Source: CAYTTR01 sp964440805 (lineage in GTDB: Bacteria > Acidobacteriota > Aminicenantia > Aminicenantales > Aminicenantaceae). Taken from it: DNA of 64,000 nucleotides. The notes below the pieces were generated by a model that saw only the letters and a program-made list of their open reading frames with translations, made no database searches and had not been told where the DNA came from. Both the position numbers and the translations under genes were made by a program. Where the stretch lies: assembly GCA_964440805.1 (NCBI GenBank), contig CAYTTR010000010.1, positions 13,072 to 77,071 on the forward strand, in the 5' to 3' direction. Of the stretch, positions 25,209 to 33,611 are shown in pieces (within the stretch, counting starts at the first letter, position 1; the number at the start of each line of letters is the position of its first letter).

Positions 25209-26867
25209 TCATCGTGATTTCTTGAAAGAAAACAGGATAAAGCGGGCATCATAAATAATAATAACCGCCAAAATAATCAAAACAATAGTGACCAAAGTAA
25301 GAAGATAGCTCCCTGCTTTAAGGAAATTCCAGCCTTGATAAAGAAGAGCTCCAATGGTAGTAAGTAACATGAAATAAGCAGGATAGAGGGTAAACTGCTT
25401 AGGACGGTTTTTACTGACCAAATAAGAAGTTACTACGATCAAGGCTAAAGCAGCTACCAGCTGGTTTGAAGCTCCAAATACCGGCCAAATCGCTTTATAA
25501 CCTTCAGTGGCTCCTAATGCCGCAGCAAAGATCAGGATTACTGATGAGGCCAACCATCTGTTCTGAAAAATTTTCTTTTCCTTTCCCAGAAGTTCTGAGA
25601 AGATGAATCGTCCGAGGCGGGTTCCAGTGTCCAGGGTGGTCAGAACAAAGGCGTTAAGCATAACCATGCCTATAAATGCGCCTAAAGTAAGAGATAATCC
25701 GGGAATAGCAGAAATGAATTTTCCATAACCAGTGGCAAAAGCTTTTATGGGATCTCCGGTCGATGTCATTAAGAATTGAAAACCAAGAGGATTTTCTGAA
25801 GCTGAAGGATCCCAAATTAAGGCTCCGGCAGCAATAAAAATAACCAATCCTGCCAAGGCGGCTTCGGTCAGCATGGCTCCAAAGCCAATAGCTTTTCCAG
25901 AGCTTTCATCAGGAAGCTGTTTGGCAGTAGTCCCTCCAGCAACTACGGAATGAAATCCCGAAATAGCGCCACAGGCTATAATAACAAAAAGCATGGGCCA
26001 GAGTGTTCCTCCTTCGTTTGAAAAGGAAGTGAAAGCTGGAGCATTTAGAGTGGGATTGGATAAAATCAAGCCTGAAAATCCCAGGCCTAATCCAAGAAAG
26101 AGAATCCAGGTGCTGATATAATCTCTTGGCTGTAGAAGAAACCAAACAGGCAAGGTGGAAGCAAAAAGACTATAGATGATTAAAACGAGGAACCAGAAGG
26201 TCTGAGAAGAAATTCCCAGAATTTGGAGAGGAAGAATAATAGGGAAAAGTTCGCCTAAATAAATCAAGAAAAAAAGACAGAATAAGGCGGCAATTGTTCC
26301 AACAATGACATTTATACCTTTCCTGTAAATTAGCCAGCCAAAGATCATGGCCATTAAAATAAGGCCAAAGGTGGGAATAACAATTTCCGGCTGTGAAACA
26401 AGAGTTTGAGATGCAACCACTGCAAAGACAGCTATGACCAGGGCTAAGGCAAGCCAGAGAAAGACAGAAAAAATTATTTTAGCTCTCCGGCCCAATGTTT
26501 TTTGGGAAATGTCTGCCAGAGAAGTGCCGTCATTCTGGACCGAGGTCATTAAAGATGTAAAATCATGGACAGCTCCCAGGAATACACTTCCTAAGGAAAT
26601 CCAAACAAGAGCTCCCAGCCAGCCAAAGTAAAGCACTCCCAGTAGAGGTCCAAGGATTGGCCCTGCTCCGGCGATGGAAGAGAAATGATGCCCGAAAAGA
26701 AGTGCCTTTTTGGCCGGAGAATAATCAATCCCGTCATTAATCCGTCGGGCAGGAGTGAGGCGGTCGGGATCTATTCCCATGATTCTTTTCTCGATAAAGC
26801 TTCCGTAAATTTTATAGCTCAGAAAAAGCCAGCTAATTAACAATATGGCCAGCGGTAAGGCATTCAT
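25209..26867 (-). CDS. cstA: Carbon starvation protein A (CstA-like transporter)
   Basis: A 552-residue membrane protein with about sixteen hydrophobic segments. CstA landmarks are KKALLFGHHFSSIAGAGPI near the N-terminus, GAVHDFTSLM, and the loop ACGAISGFHSVVAGGTTAKQ in the middle. Members import pyruvate or peptides during carbon limitation. It is the last gene of a minus-strand set (glycosyltransferase, OPT transporter, cstA) with 18 nt to the OPT gene. It is somewhat shorter than E. coli CstA, as is common in anaerobes. Confidence 0.93.
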   Translation of the reverse strand: MNALPLAILLISWLFLSYKIYGSFIEKRIMGIDPDRLTPARRINDGIDYSPAKKALLFGHHFSSIAGAGPILGPLLGVLYFGWLGALVWISLGSVFLGAVHDFTSLMTSVQNDGTSLADISQKTLGRRAKIIFSVFLWLALALVIAVFAVVASQTLVSQPEIVIPTFGLILMAMIFGWLIYRKGINVIVGTIAALFCLFFLIYLGELFPIILPLQILGISSQTFWFLVLIIYSLFASTLPVWFLLQPRDYISTWILFLGLGLGFSGLILSNPTLNAPAFTSFSNEGGTLWPMLFVIIACGAISGFHSVVAGGTTAKQLPDESSGKAIGFGAMLTEAALAGLVIFIAAGALIWDPSASENPLGFQFLMTSTGDPIKAFATGYGKFISAIPGLSLTLGAFIGMVMLNAFVLTTLDTGTRLGRFIFSELLGKEKKIFQNRWLASSVILIFAAALGATEGYKAIWPVFGASNQLVAALALIVVTSYLVSKNRPKQFTLYPAYFMLLTTIGALLYQGWNFLKAGSYLLTLVTIVLIILAVIIIYDARFILFSFKKSR

Positions 26868-26885
26868 TTTTTTATCTCACCTTGA

Positions 26886-28820
26886 TTATTTTTTGGTCAT
26901 CCGGAAGAGATAAAGACAGAGGAGAGTGAAAACAGTTAAGGCAATGAAATCTCCTCCATATCCAGGCCAAACAAGTCCGATTCCTTCGGGCTTGGCTTTG
27001 GCTACAAAAGCATAGAGAGCAATGAGAACACCAGCTATTCCTTCTCCGGCAATAAAGCCTGAACCAAGAAGAATCCCTTTTTCTTTTCTTGAAGCTCTAA
27101 CTTCTTCATTCTTGGCCCGGTTCTCCACTAATTGTCTCAAGAATCCTCCTATAAAGATGGGAGTCATAGTGGATAATGGAAGATAGATTCCTACAGCAAA
27201 TGGAAGAGAGGGAATCTTGATCAGTTCGGCTACCACAGCGAAAGCTCCTCCAATAAGAACCAAAGCCCATGGCAGGTCACCGCCAAGGACTCCCTCAATA
27301 ACTGTTTTCATCAGAACGGCTTGAGGAGCAGGGAGAGCTTCGGAACCAAAAGTGAAAGATTTTCCCAGAAGCCAAACAGCTCCGGCAATAGCAAAAGCTG
27401 ATGAAATAACGCCTATCAGCTCACTGCTTTGTTGTCTCTTTGGAGTGGCGCCAATTATATAGCCTGCTTTTAAGTCCTGTGAAATATCTCCAGCGATGGA
27501 AGATCCCACGCAAACAACCGTTCCCACTGTTAAGGCAGTGGCCATTCCCAGCATGTCAGTCCATCCGAGGAAAAAGAAGACCAGACTGGTCCCCAACAAG
27601 GTGACAATGGTCATCCCTGATGTTGGATTGGAGGAAACACCCACCATGCCCACAATGCGGGAAGAAACAGTTACGAAACAAAAAGCAAAAATCACTATGC
27701 AAACTGAAGCGATGAGACGGATGGTGGTGGTTGTATGAACTCCCAGGATTTGGGGGGAAAGGATAAGAATGGCTATCACAGTCATGATTCCTATAAAAAG
27801 CACAGTGATTGGGAGGTCTTTTTCTGTCCGTTTTTTTTCGACCTGCATTCCATGTCTTTTGAGATTAATTTCCTGGATTCCGATTTTCAATGATTGGAAC
27901 ATAGTGGGAAGTGATTTAGCTACTGTGATTAGTCCTCCTACAGCCACAGCCCCGGCACCTATATAGCGGATATATCTATTCCAGATATCATAGGCTGACA
28001 TCTGAGCTATGGACAGGTTTTTTTCCGGGAAAATAGGCAATGGCAGGTATTCACCGAAGTAAGCAATGAGGGGGATGATTCCGAGCCATGAAAGCATTCC
28101 GCCAGCGACCATGATGCCAGCGATTCTTGGCCCCAGAATAAAACCTACTCCCAGAAGGGCTGGAGTAGGTTCCATTCCCAGTTCTGCTTTCTTGAGCACT
28201 GGTATTTTCAGGGCAATCTTTTCAGACCAAAGTTGAAAAAAACCGACTAAACTTTTCAGGACTGCTCCTATTCCCAATCCAAGGAATACATTTTTTGCTC
28301 GAGCCCCTCCTTCATCGGCAGCGATTAACACCTGAGCGGCAGCTGTACCTTCCGGGTAGGGGAGAACTCCATGTTCCCTGACAATTAAGAACCGACGGAG
28401 GGGAATCATGAACAATACTCCCAACACTCCTCCCAGCATGGCCAGGATGCCTATTTTGAATATGCCCGGATTGAATCCCCAGAGAAAAAGAGCCGGAATG
28501 GTGAAAATAATCCCTGAAGCTAAAGAAGAACTGGCTGAGCCAGTAGTTTGAGCAATGTTGCAGTCGAGGATGGTACTTTTTCCAATAAGGGGAGTGAGAG
28601 CCCGGAAAACTCCCACTGAAATGACAGCCAAAGGAATGGCCGTAGATATAGTCAAACCAACTCTCAAACCTAAGTAAGCATTGGCTGAGCCGAAAATCAT
28701 TCCAAATAATGCACCCAGCACAACAGCTTTAATAGTGATATCTTTCATAGGAGTTTGGTTGGGAACATAGGGAAGGTGGGTATTTAATGACTTTTTACCC
28801 TTGTTGTTGTCAGTTTTCAT
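26886..28820 (-). CDS. OPT family oligopeptide transporter (second copy)
   Basis: A 644-residue polytopic protein homologous to the protein at 11705-13699. It has GSANAYLGLRVGLTIS near the N-terminus, GVSSNPTSGMTIVTL in the middle and LPAPQAVLMKTVIEGV near the C-terminus. It probably imports oligopeptides. Its 5' end overlaps the glycosyltransferase gene by 11 nt, and cstA follows after 18 nt, giving a nutrient-uptake operon. Confidence 0.92.
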   Translation of the reverse strand: MKTDNNKGKKSLNTHLPYVPNQTPMKDITIKAVVLGALFGMIFGSANAYLGLRVGLTISTAIPLAVISVGVFRALTPLIGKSTILDCNIAQTTGSASSSLASGIIFTIPALFLWGFNPGIFKIGILAMLGGVLGVLFMIPLRRFLIVREHGVLPYPEGTAAAQVLIAADEGGARAKNVFLGLGIGAVLKSLVGFFQLWSEKIALKIPVLKKAELGMEPTPALLGVGFILGPRIAGIMVAGGMLSWLGIIPLIAYFGEYLPLPIFPEKNLSIAQMSAYDIWNRYIRYIGAGAVAVGGLITVAKSLPTMFQSLKIGIQEINLKRHGMQVEKKRTEKDLPITVLFIGIMTVIAILILSPQILGVHTTTTIRLIASVCIVIFAFCFVTVSSRIVGMVGVSSNPTSGMTIVTLLGTSLVFFFLGWTDMLGMATALTVGTVVCVGSSIAGDISQDLKAGYIIGATPKRQQSSELIGVISSAFAIAGAVWLLGKSFTFGSEALPAPQAVLMKTVIEGVLGGDLPWALVLIGGAFAVVAELIKIPSLPFAVGIYLPLSTMTPIFIGGFLRQLVENRAKNEEVRASRKEKGILLGSGFIAGEGIAGVLIALYAFVAKAKPEGIGLVWPGYGGDFIALTVFTLLCLYLFRMTKK

Positions 28821-29886
28821 CCTTAATCCTCCCTTTTATGAGCAAGATTTTTTCAATTGTTTTTTCCCAAGTTATCTTGGAAATATAATCAAGAGCATTT
28901 TGTCCCATTTTCTCAGCTTTCTCCTGTTGAGCAGCCAATAAATCTATTTTTTCGGCTATTTTTCCAGGATCTGGATCGGTTATGAATCCTGTCAAGGAAT
29001 CTTGAACAAGTTCGGCTGGACCTCCACTATCAAAGGTGGTAATAACTGGTTTGCCGCATGAAAATGCCTCTCCGGTAACAAATCCATAATCTTCCTGGTA
29101 GGGAGCAAAAAATACTGCTCGACAGCAGGCAAAGTGCTTTATTAAAGTATTCTCATCAGTTCTTCCCAGAAAAATTATTCTTTTTTCCAGTTGATTATTC
29201 CGGACAAGCTGTTTTAATTTTAATTCATCTGGACCTTCTCCAATTATAACTGCTTTGATATCTTTATTTCGGGTTTGGATGAAAGCCTGGATGAGAAGAT
29301 GAATCCTTTTCAATGGTTGCAGTCTTGAAACGGTTAAAATATAGTTCTTATATGACTCCCGGAAATATTTTCTTTGAGGAGGAGGAGGGTAGAGGACAGA
29401 GGAGGGAATGTTTCCCCACTTTCTTAGCCTTTGTTGTACTGTTTTTGACTGAGCAAACACCTTGCTGACATTGTGTTTAAGTAAGTAGGAATCAATCAGA
29501 TGAAAAAAACTTCTTCTTATGGATTCCTTGATTTTACCCTTCCAACTTAATTGGGGAAAGAGTGTTCCCCACAAATCATAGTATTCTCTCAAACGATGAT
29601 TCAACCAACAGACATGAAGTGAGTGTTTAACGGCATAACTGGGAAATCGCAAAGAAATCACCTGGTGGATTTTTCTTCCCAATCCGTCTTCTTCAACATC
29701 TGTAAACCGGGTGGCCAGATAAGCCCTGAATTGTTTTCCGAATCTGTTTTGAGGAGTTAAGACGAGATCGGCTTCACATCCATAATCCCGCAAAGCCTGG
29801 ACGATATTTCTGGCAATGGTTAAATGACCACCTTCCACAAAGGGAACATCCGAAGTAACCACGGCCACCCGGATTTTTTGGAGCAT
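28810..29886 (-). CDS. GT4 family glycosyltransferase
   Basis: A 358-residue retaining GT-B glycosyltransferase. The N-terminal domain opens RVAVVTSDVPFVEGG, a glycine-rich acceptor loop. The C-terminal domain has the NYILTVSRLQPLKR opening and the donor-phosphate Ex7E region (EDYGFVTGE), followed by a TTFDSGGPAELV loop. It transfers a nucleotide-sugar-derived glycosyl residue onto a lipid, glycan or protein. The acceptor is unknown. Finding it in one transcription unit with two transporters is unusual and may be positional only. Confidence 0.88.
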   Translation of the reverse strand: MLQKIRVAVVTSDVPFVEGGHLTIARNIVQALRDYGCEADLVLTPQNRFGKQFRAYLATRFTDVEEDGLGRKIHQVISLRFPSYAVKHSLHVCWLNHRLREYYDLWGTLFPQLSWKGKIKESIRRSFFHLIDSYLLKHNVSKVFAQSKTVQQRLRKWGNIPSSVLYPPPPQRKYFRESYKNYILTVSRLQPLKRIHLLIQAFIQTRNKDIKAVIIGEGPDELKLKQLVRNNQLEKRIIFLGRTDENTLIKHFACCRAVFFAPYQEDYGFVTGEAFSCGKPVITTFDSGGPAELVQDSLTGFITDPDPGKIAEKIDLLAAQQEKAEKMGQNALDYISKITWEKTIEKILLIKGRIKDEN

Positions 29887-30031
29887 GGCCTTTTATTTAG
29901 CTCCTTAACTGGAATTTTTTCCATTGTACCTGAGTTAAAAAGGAAAATCGAGAGATTTTCAGGATTAATATTTTTTTCCCCTTTATAGAGCTATAATTAT
30001 CACCTTTTATAGAAAATAAGACTGTGGGAGA

Positions 30032-30110
30032 GCCTATGCCATAATAAAATCTCTTAAGTTATAGGTAGTATTTATGATATAAAAAGTATCGGCCTTTTTT
30101 ATGAATAGTT
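30032..30110 (-). repeat. 76-bp dispersed element, copy B
   Basis: Reverse-complement counterpart of 3283-3357. On the minus strand it begins ACTATTCAT and ends near TGGCATAGG. All mismatches with copy A are A/G or C/T, and the alignment has no indels. The flanks of the two copies are unrelated. Confidence 0.75.
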
Positions 30111-30274
30111 AAGATAAGTTGAGGACTGTCAGGCGGAGTTACGCAACCGCCTACAAGGTTTAGGAGGGAATGGCGTATAAAATCCGACGGGAGCGATAAC
30201 ATCCCCCAATGCTCTGTTCAGCATTTTGTTTTTTGGCATCATGGTTTTAGAAATGCTTATGCTGTTAACTTTTT

Positions 30275-30304
30275 TTGTTTTTAGAAGTATTAATTTGTTA
30301 TAAT
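30275..30304 (+). promoter_or_regulatory. Candidate promoter for ACT-domain gene
   Basis: A perfect TATAAT (30299-30304) lies 18 nt after a weak TTGTTT. The start site would leave a leader of about 22 nt that includes GGAGGA. Confidence 0.45.
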
Positions 30305-30331
30305 AATCTTTTCTAAAAAGGAGGATATTAA

Positions 30332-30727
30332 GTGCCAAAAATCAAACTGGAAGATGAGCTATATGTATTGACTCCAAATGAACCTGGTATCCTTGGCCGG
30401 GTCCTCGGTACTCTGGCCAACTCTGCTCTGAACCTTAAAGCCCTATGTGCTTTCAGTCAAGACAACCGGGGCGTTTTCCAGATAATTTCTTCAGATAATA
30501 AAAAAGCCATGAAGTGCTTGAAAGCCTTGGGTTATGAGGTTTATCTCAGGCCGGTTGTGACCATAGTTATAGATGACAGAATTGGTGCTGGGGCTGAGAT
30601 AGGAGCTTTGCTAGGCAATGCAGCCATTGATATAAAATTTTGTTACGGCTCTTCCGTTGGCTCCGGCAAAGCTCTTCTGGTAATTCATACAGATAACGAT
30701 AAAAAAGCTCTCCAGACTCTTAAATAG
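30332..30727 (+). CDS. Tandem ACT-domain protein
   Basis: A 131-residue protein made of two ACT-like halves. The first shows LTPNEPGILGRVLGTLA followed by NLKALCAF and VFQIISSD. The second (about 70-131) shows a matching VIDDRIGAGAEIGALLG segment. Stand-alone ACT pairs bind amino acids and act as small sensors, or they modulate nearby enzymes. The ligand is unknown. The GTG start is fixed by AGGAGGA 7 nt upstream. It appears monocistronic. Confidence 0.82.
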   Translation: MPKIKLEDELYVLTPNEPGILGRVLGTLANSALNLKALCAFSQDNRGVFQIISSDNKKAMKCLKALGYEVYLRPVVTIVIDDRIGAGAEIGALLGNAAIDIKFCYGSSVGSGKALLVIHTDNDKKALQTLK

Positions 30728-30901
30728 AGCCAGGATATTTTCGTGGTTTTGTCAGGACAAAAGCAGTTTCCTCATCCCTTTATTATATTATAGTTTTGGA
30801 GTATCCCGTTAACAATTCTCAAGAAATGAAGTGATAATAAATCAGAATTATCAGTTAGGAAAAAACAACAAGTTGCGGGCAAAGTTTTTTGTTGATTATG
30901 C

Positions 30902-30927
30902 TTGACAAAGCTTGAAATTTTTATAAT
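30902..30927 (+). promoter_or_regulatory. Weak candidate promoter for PKD outer-membrane protein
   Basis: TTGACA (30902-30907) and TATAAT (30922-30927) are both perfect, but the spacer is only 14 nt. Either another box pairs with one of them or the site needs an activator. Confidence 0.33.
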
Positions 30928-30990
30928 TATTGTTATTAACAAAGCGATTCATCAATGTATTCTCACATTTAAGTAATGAAAGGAGGAAGA

Positions 30991-32445
30991 ATGTTAAATA
31001 AGAAAACAGTTTTCATCTCAATCGGGCTAATTCTGCTGCTTGCTTTAGGTAGTTACGCAGAGACAAAGAAATTAAAACAAATAGGAAATTATACATTTGT
31101 TCGGATAAAAGGAGATGTGCCTACTGAAGAAGTGATGAAGATTCTCCTGGAAAGGTATGCCGGTGATATCAAGTACGGATTCGATCTGGCAGGTTACGGG
31201 GATCTTTATCTTACCTTTATCGAACAACTGAGGTCAGCTTCTTTTGAAAAAACAGAATTAGCCATTGGGGAACATATGATGTGGATGCTCTTCAGGTCTA
31301 AGGGAAAAGTAAAAGTAGTCAAAGATCTTGAATGGGCTGGAAAGCAACCGCTTCCTATTTTTTCTTTCACTGTGATCAAGGATTACAATCATTACGAATT
31401 TATTATGCCTGCTCCTTGTGGAAACATAGCCTTGAGAAGAGTAGAAAAAATAATCCCGGATGCTATTTGTGACATCAAGGTTGATCCGGTAAAAGCCAAT
31501 ATCAATGATCCAATTTCAGTGGATATGAGTGGGACTGAACATGCCAAATCCATGGAGATAGATGTTATTAGTCCTGATGGAACCAAAGTTACCACTAAAA
31601 CTCTTTCTCCTGATTCTCCCAAATGGCAGACCAGGTTTACTGAACCAGGTGAGTATACTTTTCAGGCGAGAGCTATTAACCCTGAAGGAAAAGTTTCTAC
31701 TAATGCTTGCGAAGCCAGGACTTATATCAATTTTCCACCAATTTGCCAATTATGGACATCCTGTCTTCCCTGCAAAGATTATGTAGGAAGACCGATTACC
31801 ATTGATGCCAACCAATCTACTGATCCTGACGGAGAAGTGGTCAAGGCTGATTTCGAGATTACCGATGAAGCAGGAAACAGAGTAGATACTTACAGCGATT
31901 CAGAAAAGCCGTTTACGTGGGAAAAGATTTTTATCAAAGCAGGTGTTTACACTATTACTGGAATTGTAACGGATGATTTCGGAGCGGTTTCAGATCCAGC
32001 AAAAATTGAGGTTGAAGTTACTGAGAAACGCTCGTTTTTCCTTGTTGAAGGAGGCCCCTTGTTTGCCAGAGGAAGTGCCGGACCTTATGTAGCTGGACGT
32101 GTAGGTATGCTCTATAAAATTGTTCCTGGAACTCTGGATTTTGTAATTTCTGGAGGAGGCAGCCTGGCTCTGAAAGGTGAACCATGGAAATCCTTCTTTA
32201 TGGCTAATGTTTTAATGAACGTCCATACTGGACCAGCCTTTTTTGGAGCAGGAGCCGGTTTTTCAACCAGGGTGAGGGAGGAAAGAAGTTCCGATTTCGA
32301 ACTGGTGGGTAACGTTGGTCTGGATGTATTTAATAACTTCACCAATGCCGGTTCTATTTTCTTTGAAGCCAGGTCTCCTGTGGGAGAAGGACGTTCATTT
32401 TCTAAGCATTACAAATTAATGCTTGGTTTCCGCTACATTTTCTAA
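30991..32445 (+). CDS. Secreted PKD-domain protein with C-terminal beta-barrel-like region
   Basis: A 484-residue envelope protein. A signal peptide (first ~20 residues, cleaving near SYA) is followed by an alpha/beta region containing a Cys pair. Two Ig/PKD-like beta domains come next (about 160-240 and 255-345; the second has DANQSTDPDGEVVKADFEI and DDFGAVSDPA). A Gly- and aromatic-rich C-terminal third ends in Phe (FRYIF), typical of outer-membrane barrels folded by Bam. This suggests an OmpA-like surface protein with a barrel at the C-terminus. The ATG at 30991 follows AAAGGAGG. An ATG at 30976 lies inside that site's upstream part and is rejected. A strong terminator follows. Confidence 0.75.
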   Translation: MLNKKTVFISIGLILLLALGSYAETKKLKQIGNYTFVRIKGDVPTEEVMKILLERYAGDIKYGFDLAGYGDLYLTFIEQLRSASFEKTELAIGEHMMWMLFRSKGKVKVVKDLEWAGKQPLPIFSFTVIKDYNHYEFIMPAPCGNIALRRVEKIIPDAICDIKVDPVKANINDPISVDMSGTEHAKSMEIDVISPDGTKVTTKTLSPDSPKWQTRFTEPGEYTFQARAINPEGKVSTNACEARTYINFPPICQLWTSCLPCKDYVGRPITIDANQSTDPDGEVVKADFEITDEAGNRVDTYSDSEKPFTWEKIFIKAGVYTITGIVTDDFGAVSDPAKIEVEVTEKRSFFLVEGGPLFARGSAGPYVAGRVGMLYKIVPGTLDFVISGGGSLALKGEPWKSFFMANVLMNVHTGPAFFGAGAGFSTRVREERSSDFELVGNVGLDVFNNFTNAGSIFFEARSPVGEGRSFSKHYKLMLGFRYIF

Positions 32446-32464
32446 AGTTAGAAAGACTGAAGTT

Positions 32465-32504
32465 AAAGAGGCCGGAGTACTAAGTACCCCGGCCTCTTTT
32501 TTTT
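32465..32504 (+). terminator. Strong intrinsic terminator
   Basis: GAGGCCGG (32468-32475) pairs perfectly with CCGGCCTC (32489-32496). An inner GTAC/GTAC extends the stem, and eight T follow. It ends the PKD protein transcript. Confidence 0.92.
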
Positions 32505-32639
32505 AAATTATTTAATCTTAATTTCTATTTTTATTATTAAAACCATTAGCTTAAGAGATCATTAAATAAGCTAATTTTTCATATCGGTCTTGTCTCCCAC
32601 AATAGATGAAACTTTAAATTGCCAATCTTTGCTCTTCCT

Positions 32640-32860
32640 GGTCTGCCTTGAGATTAGCACATCGTTTGTCTAACGCATCGCTTCTCTATGAGAAGACACG
32701 TTACGTCATCTCAAGGAATGAGGCGAAGCCGAGTGACGTGTCGATCTATGTGTTATCCGGAAGGAAAGAGGGTAGCGCTGCTAACTGTCATTTTAAGTCT
32801 ATATTTAGATGGCTGCGCTCCCTTCGGTCGCTCGCCATTAAAAAAAGTATTTTCTAAGTA
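32640..32860. repeat. Hairpin-rich REP-like interspersed repeat zone
   Basis: Successive inverted repeats without a gene: CTTCTC/GAGAAG (32681-32695), GACACGT/ACGTGTC (32695-32742) enclosing small CTCA/TGAG and GGC/GCC arms, and ATGGC...GCCAT around a CCTTCGG loop (about 32808-32838). The middle part resembles the GTCATCTC...GAATGAGGCGAAGCC type of element scattered in many bacterial genomes. A 69-codon open frame through it is not credible. Confidence 0.65.
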
Positions 32861-32890
32861 ATTCCCTGGATATATGGGGAGAGATGAGGC

Positions 32891-33181
32891 TTAATCAAAT
32901 ATTTTTCCCAGTTTAGATATTTCTTCGTTGTAGTACTTGCGGAAAAGAATTTCCCATTCCCGGCTGCCTTCTTTTATACCTTTTTTTTGAGACTGGATTT
33001 TCTCGATAGCTTTGTTTTCTATATTTTCATAAAGTTTTAACTCGTTCTCAATACTCCTGACGATAGTTAGGCGTATTTCATTCGGTTCATCAAGAAATTC
33101 CACTTGATCATTTTCAAAGAGAACATTCAATATCTCACGGGAGAGGTAATTGATTTTTTCTCTGGACAGCCGGATGCTCAC
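32891..33181 (-). CDS. DUF507 family protein (copy 2)
   Basis: A 96-residue, strongly charged helical protein of the DUF507 family, of unknown function. It opens MSIRLSREKINYLSREIL and ends in a helix with REWEILFRKYYNEEISKLG. It overlaps the upstream paralogue by 4 nt (ATGA), so the pair is translationally coupled. It is the last gene of the nusA-to-DUF507 series. Confidence 0.8.
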   Translation of the reverse strand: MSIRLSREKINYLSREILNVLFENDQVEFLDEPNEIRLTIVRSIENELKLYENIENKAIEKIQSQKKGIKEGSREWEILFRKYYNEEISKLGKIFD

Positions 33182-33456
33182 AGGACAATATTCCTTTCTT
33201 TGGCTAATTTTGTTTTAATCATGCGAAACAGTGTCTGATATTCTATATTTTCCTGGCGGATTTTTTCTATGTGCTTATTGAGGATTTCTCTTACTTCCTG
33301 GTCGAGTTTATCTTCCTTTTGAAATTCTTCATAAATAAGGTTGGCCACATCCTCCACAAGTTTTAGTTTGTTGTCGGAAATAATTTTTTCTTCTTTTATT
33401 AGGTTACGAATAATACTGAAAGCCAAGTGGTCAATCTGGTACTTATTTAACCGCAT
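33178..33456 (-). CDS. DUF507 family protein (copy 1)
   Basis: A 92-residue paralogue of the following gene, ending in the family-typical YQTLFRMIKTKLAKERNIVL. The ATG at 33456 (MRLNKYQIDHLAF) aligns with the start of the paralogue. The open frame extends upstream to 33585 through a hydrophobic stretch that has no family counterpart, so that extension is not used. DUF507 pairs like this occur in several anaerobic lineages. No function is assigned. Confidence 0.78.
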   Translation of the reverse strand: MRLNKYQIDHLAFSIIRNLIKEEKIISDNKLKLVEDVANLIYEEFQKEDKLDQEVREILNKHIEKIRQENIEYQTLFRMIKTKLAKERNIVL

Positions 33457-33611
33457 AACCTGAATAAGATACACCAGATGGCTATAAAATTCAAGAATTG
33501 TGGGGGCAGAAATTTTCAGCCGAAAACTACTTGTTCTTAGCAGAAAAATAAAGGCTGTAAACAAAGCCGCCAAGACAGATAGCAAAAGAAAAGATCATGA
33601 ACACCAGCGAC

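Larger units (their letters stand above)
29887..30331. other. Gene-free region with repeat copy B and hairpin
   Basis: A 445-bp spacer between divergent genes. It holds the 76-bp dispersed element (30032-30110), a G+C-rich hairpin at 30131-30152 (AGGCGG / CCGCCT arms) and the ACT-gene promoter. A 69-codon minus-strand frame through it (30129-30338) has no recognisable product and no good ribosome site. Confidence 0.6.

Noticed and set aside
26886..28820. Recent duplication of the OPT transporter gene
   Set aside because: The two OPT proteins share family motifs but diverge widely in between, so they are old paralogues, not a fresh copy.
30129..30338. 69-codon minus-strand frame in the ACT-gene spacer
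   Set aside because: No SD, no family, and it runs through a hairpin and the promoter of the neighbouring gene.
32648..32857. 69-codon plus-strand frame in the hairpin zone
   Set aside because: It consists of inverted-repeat DNA read as protein; no ribosome site.
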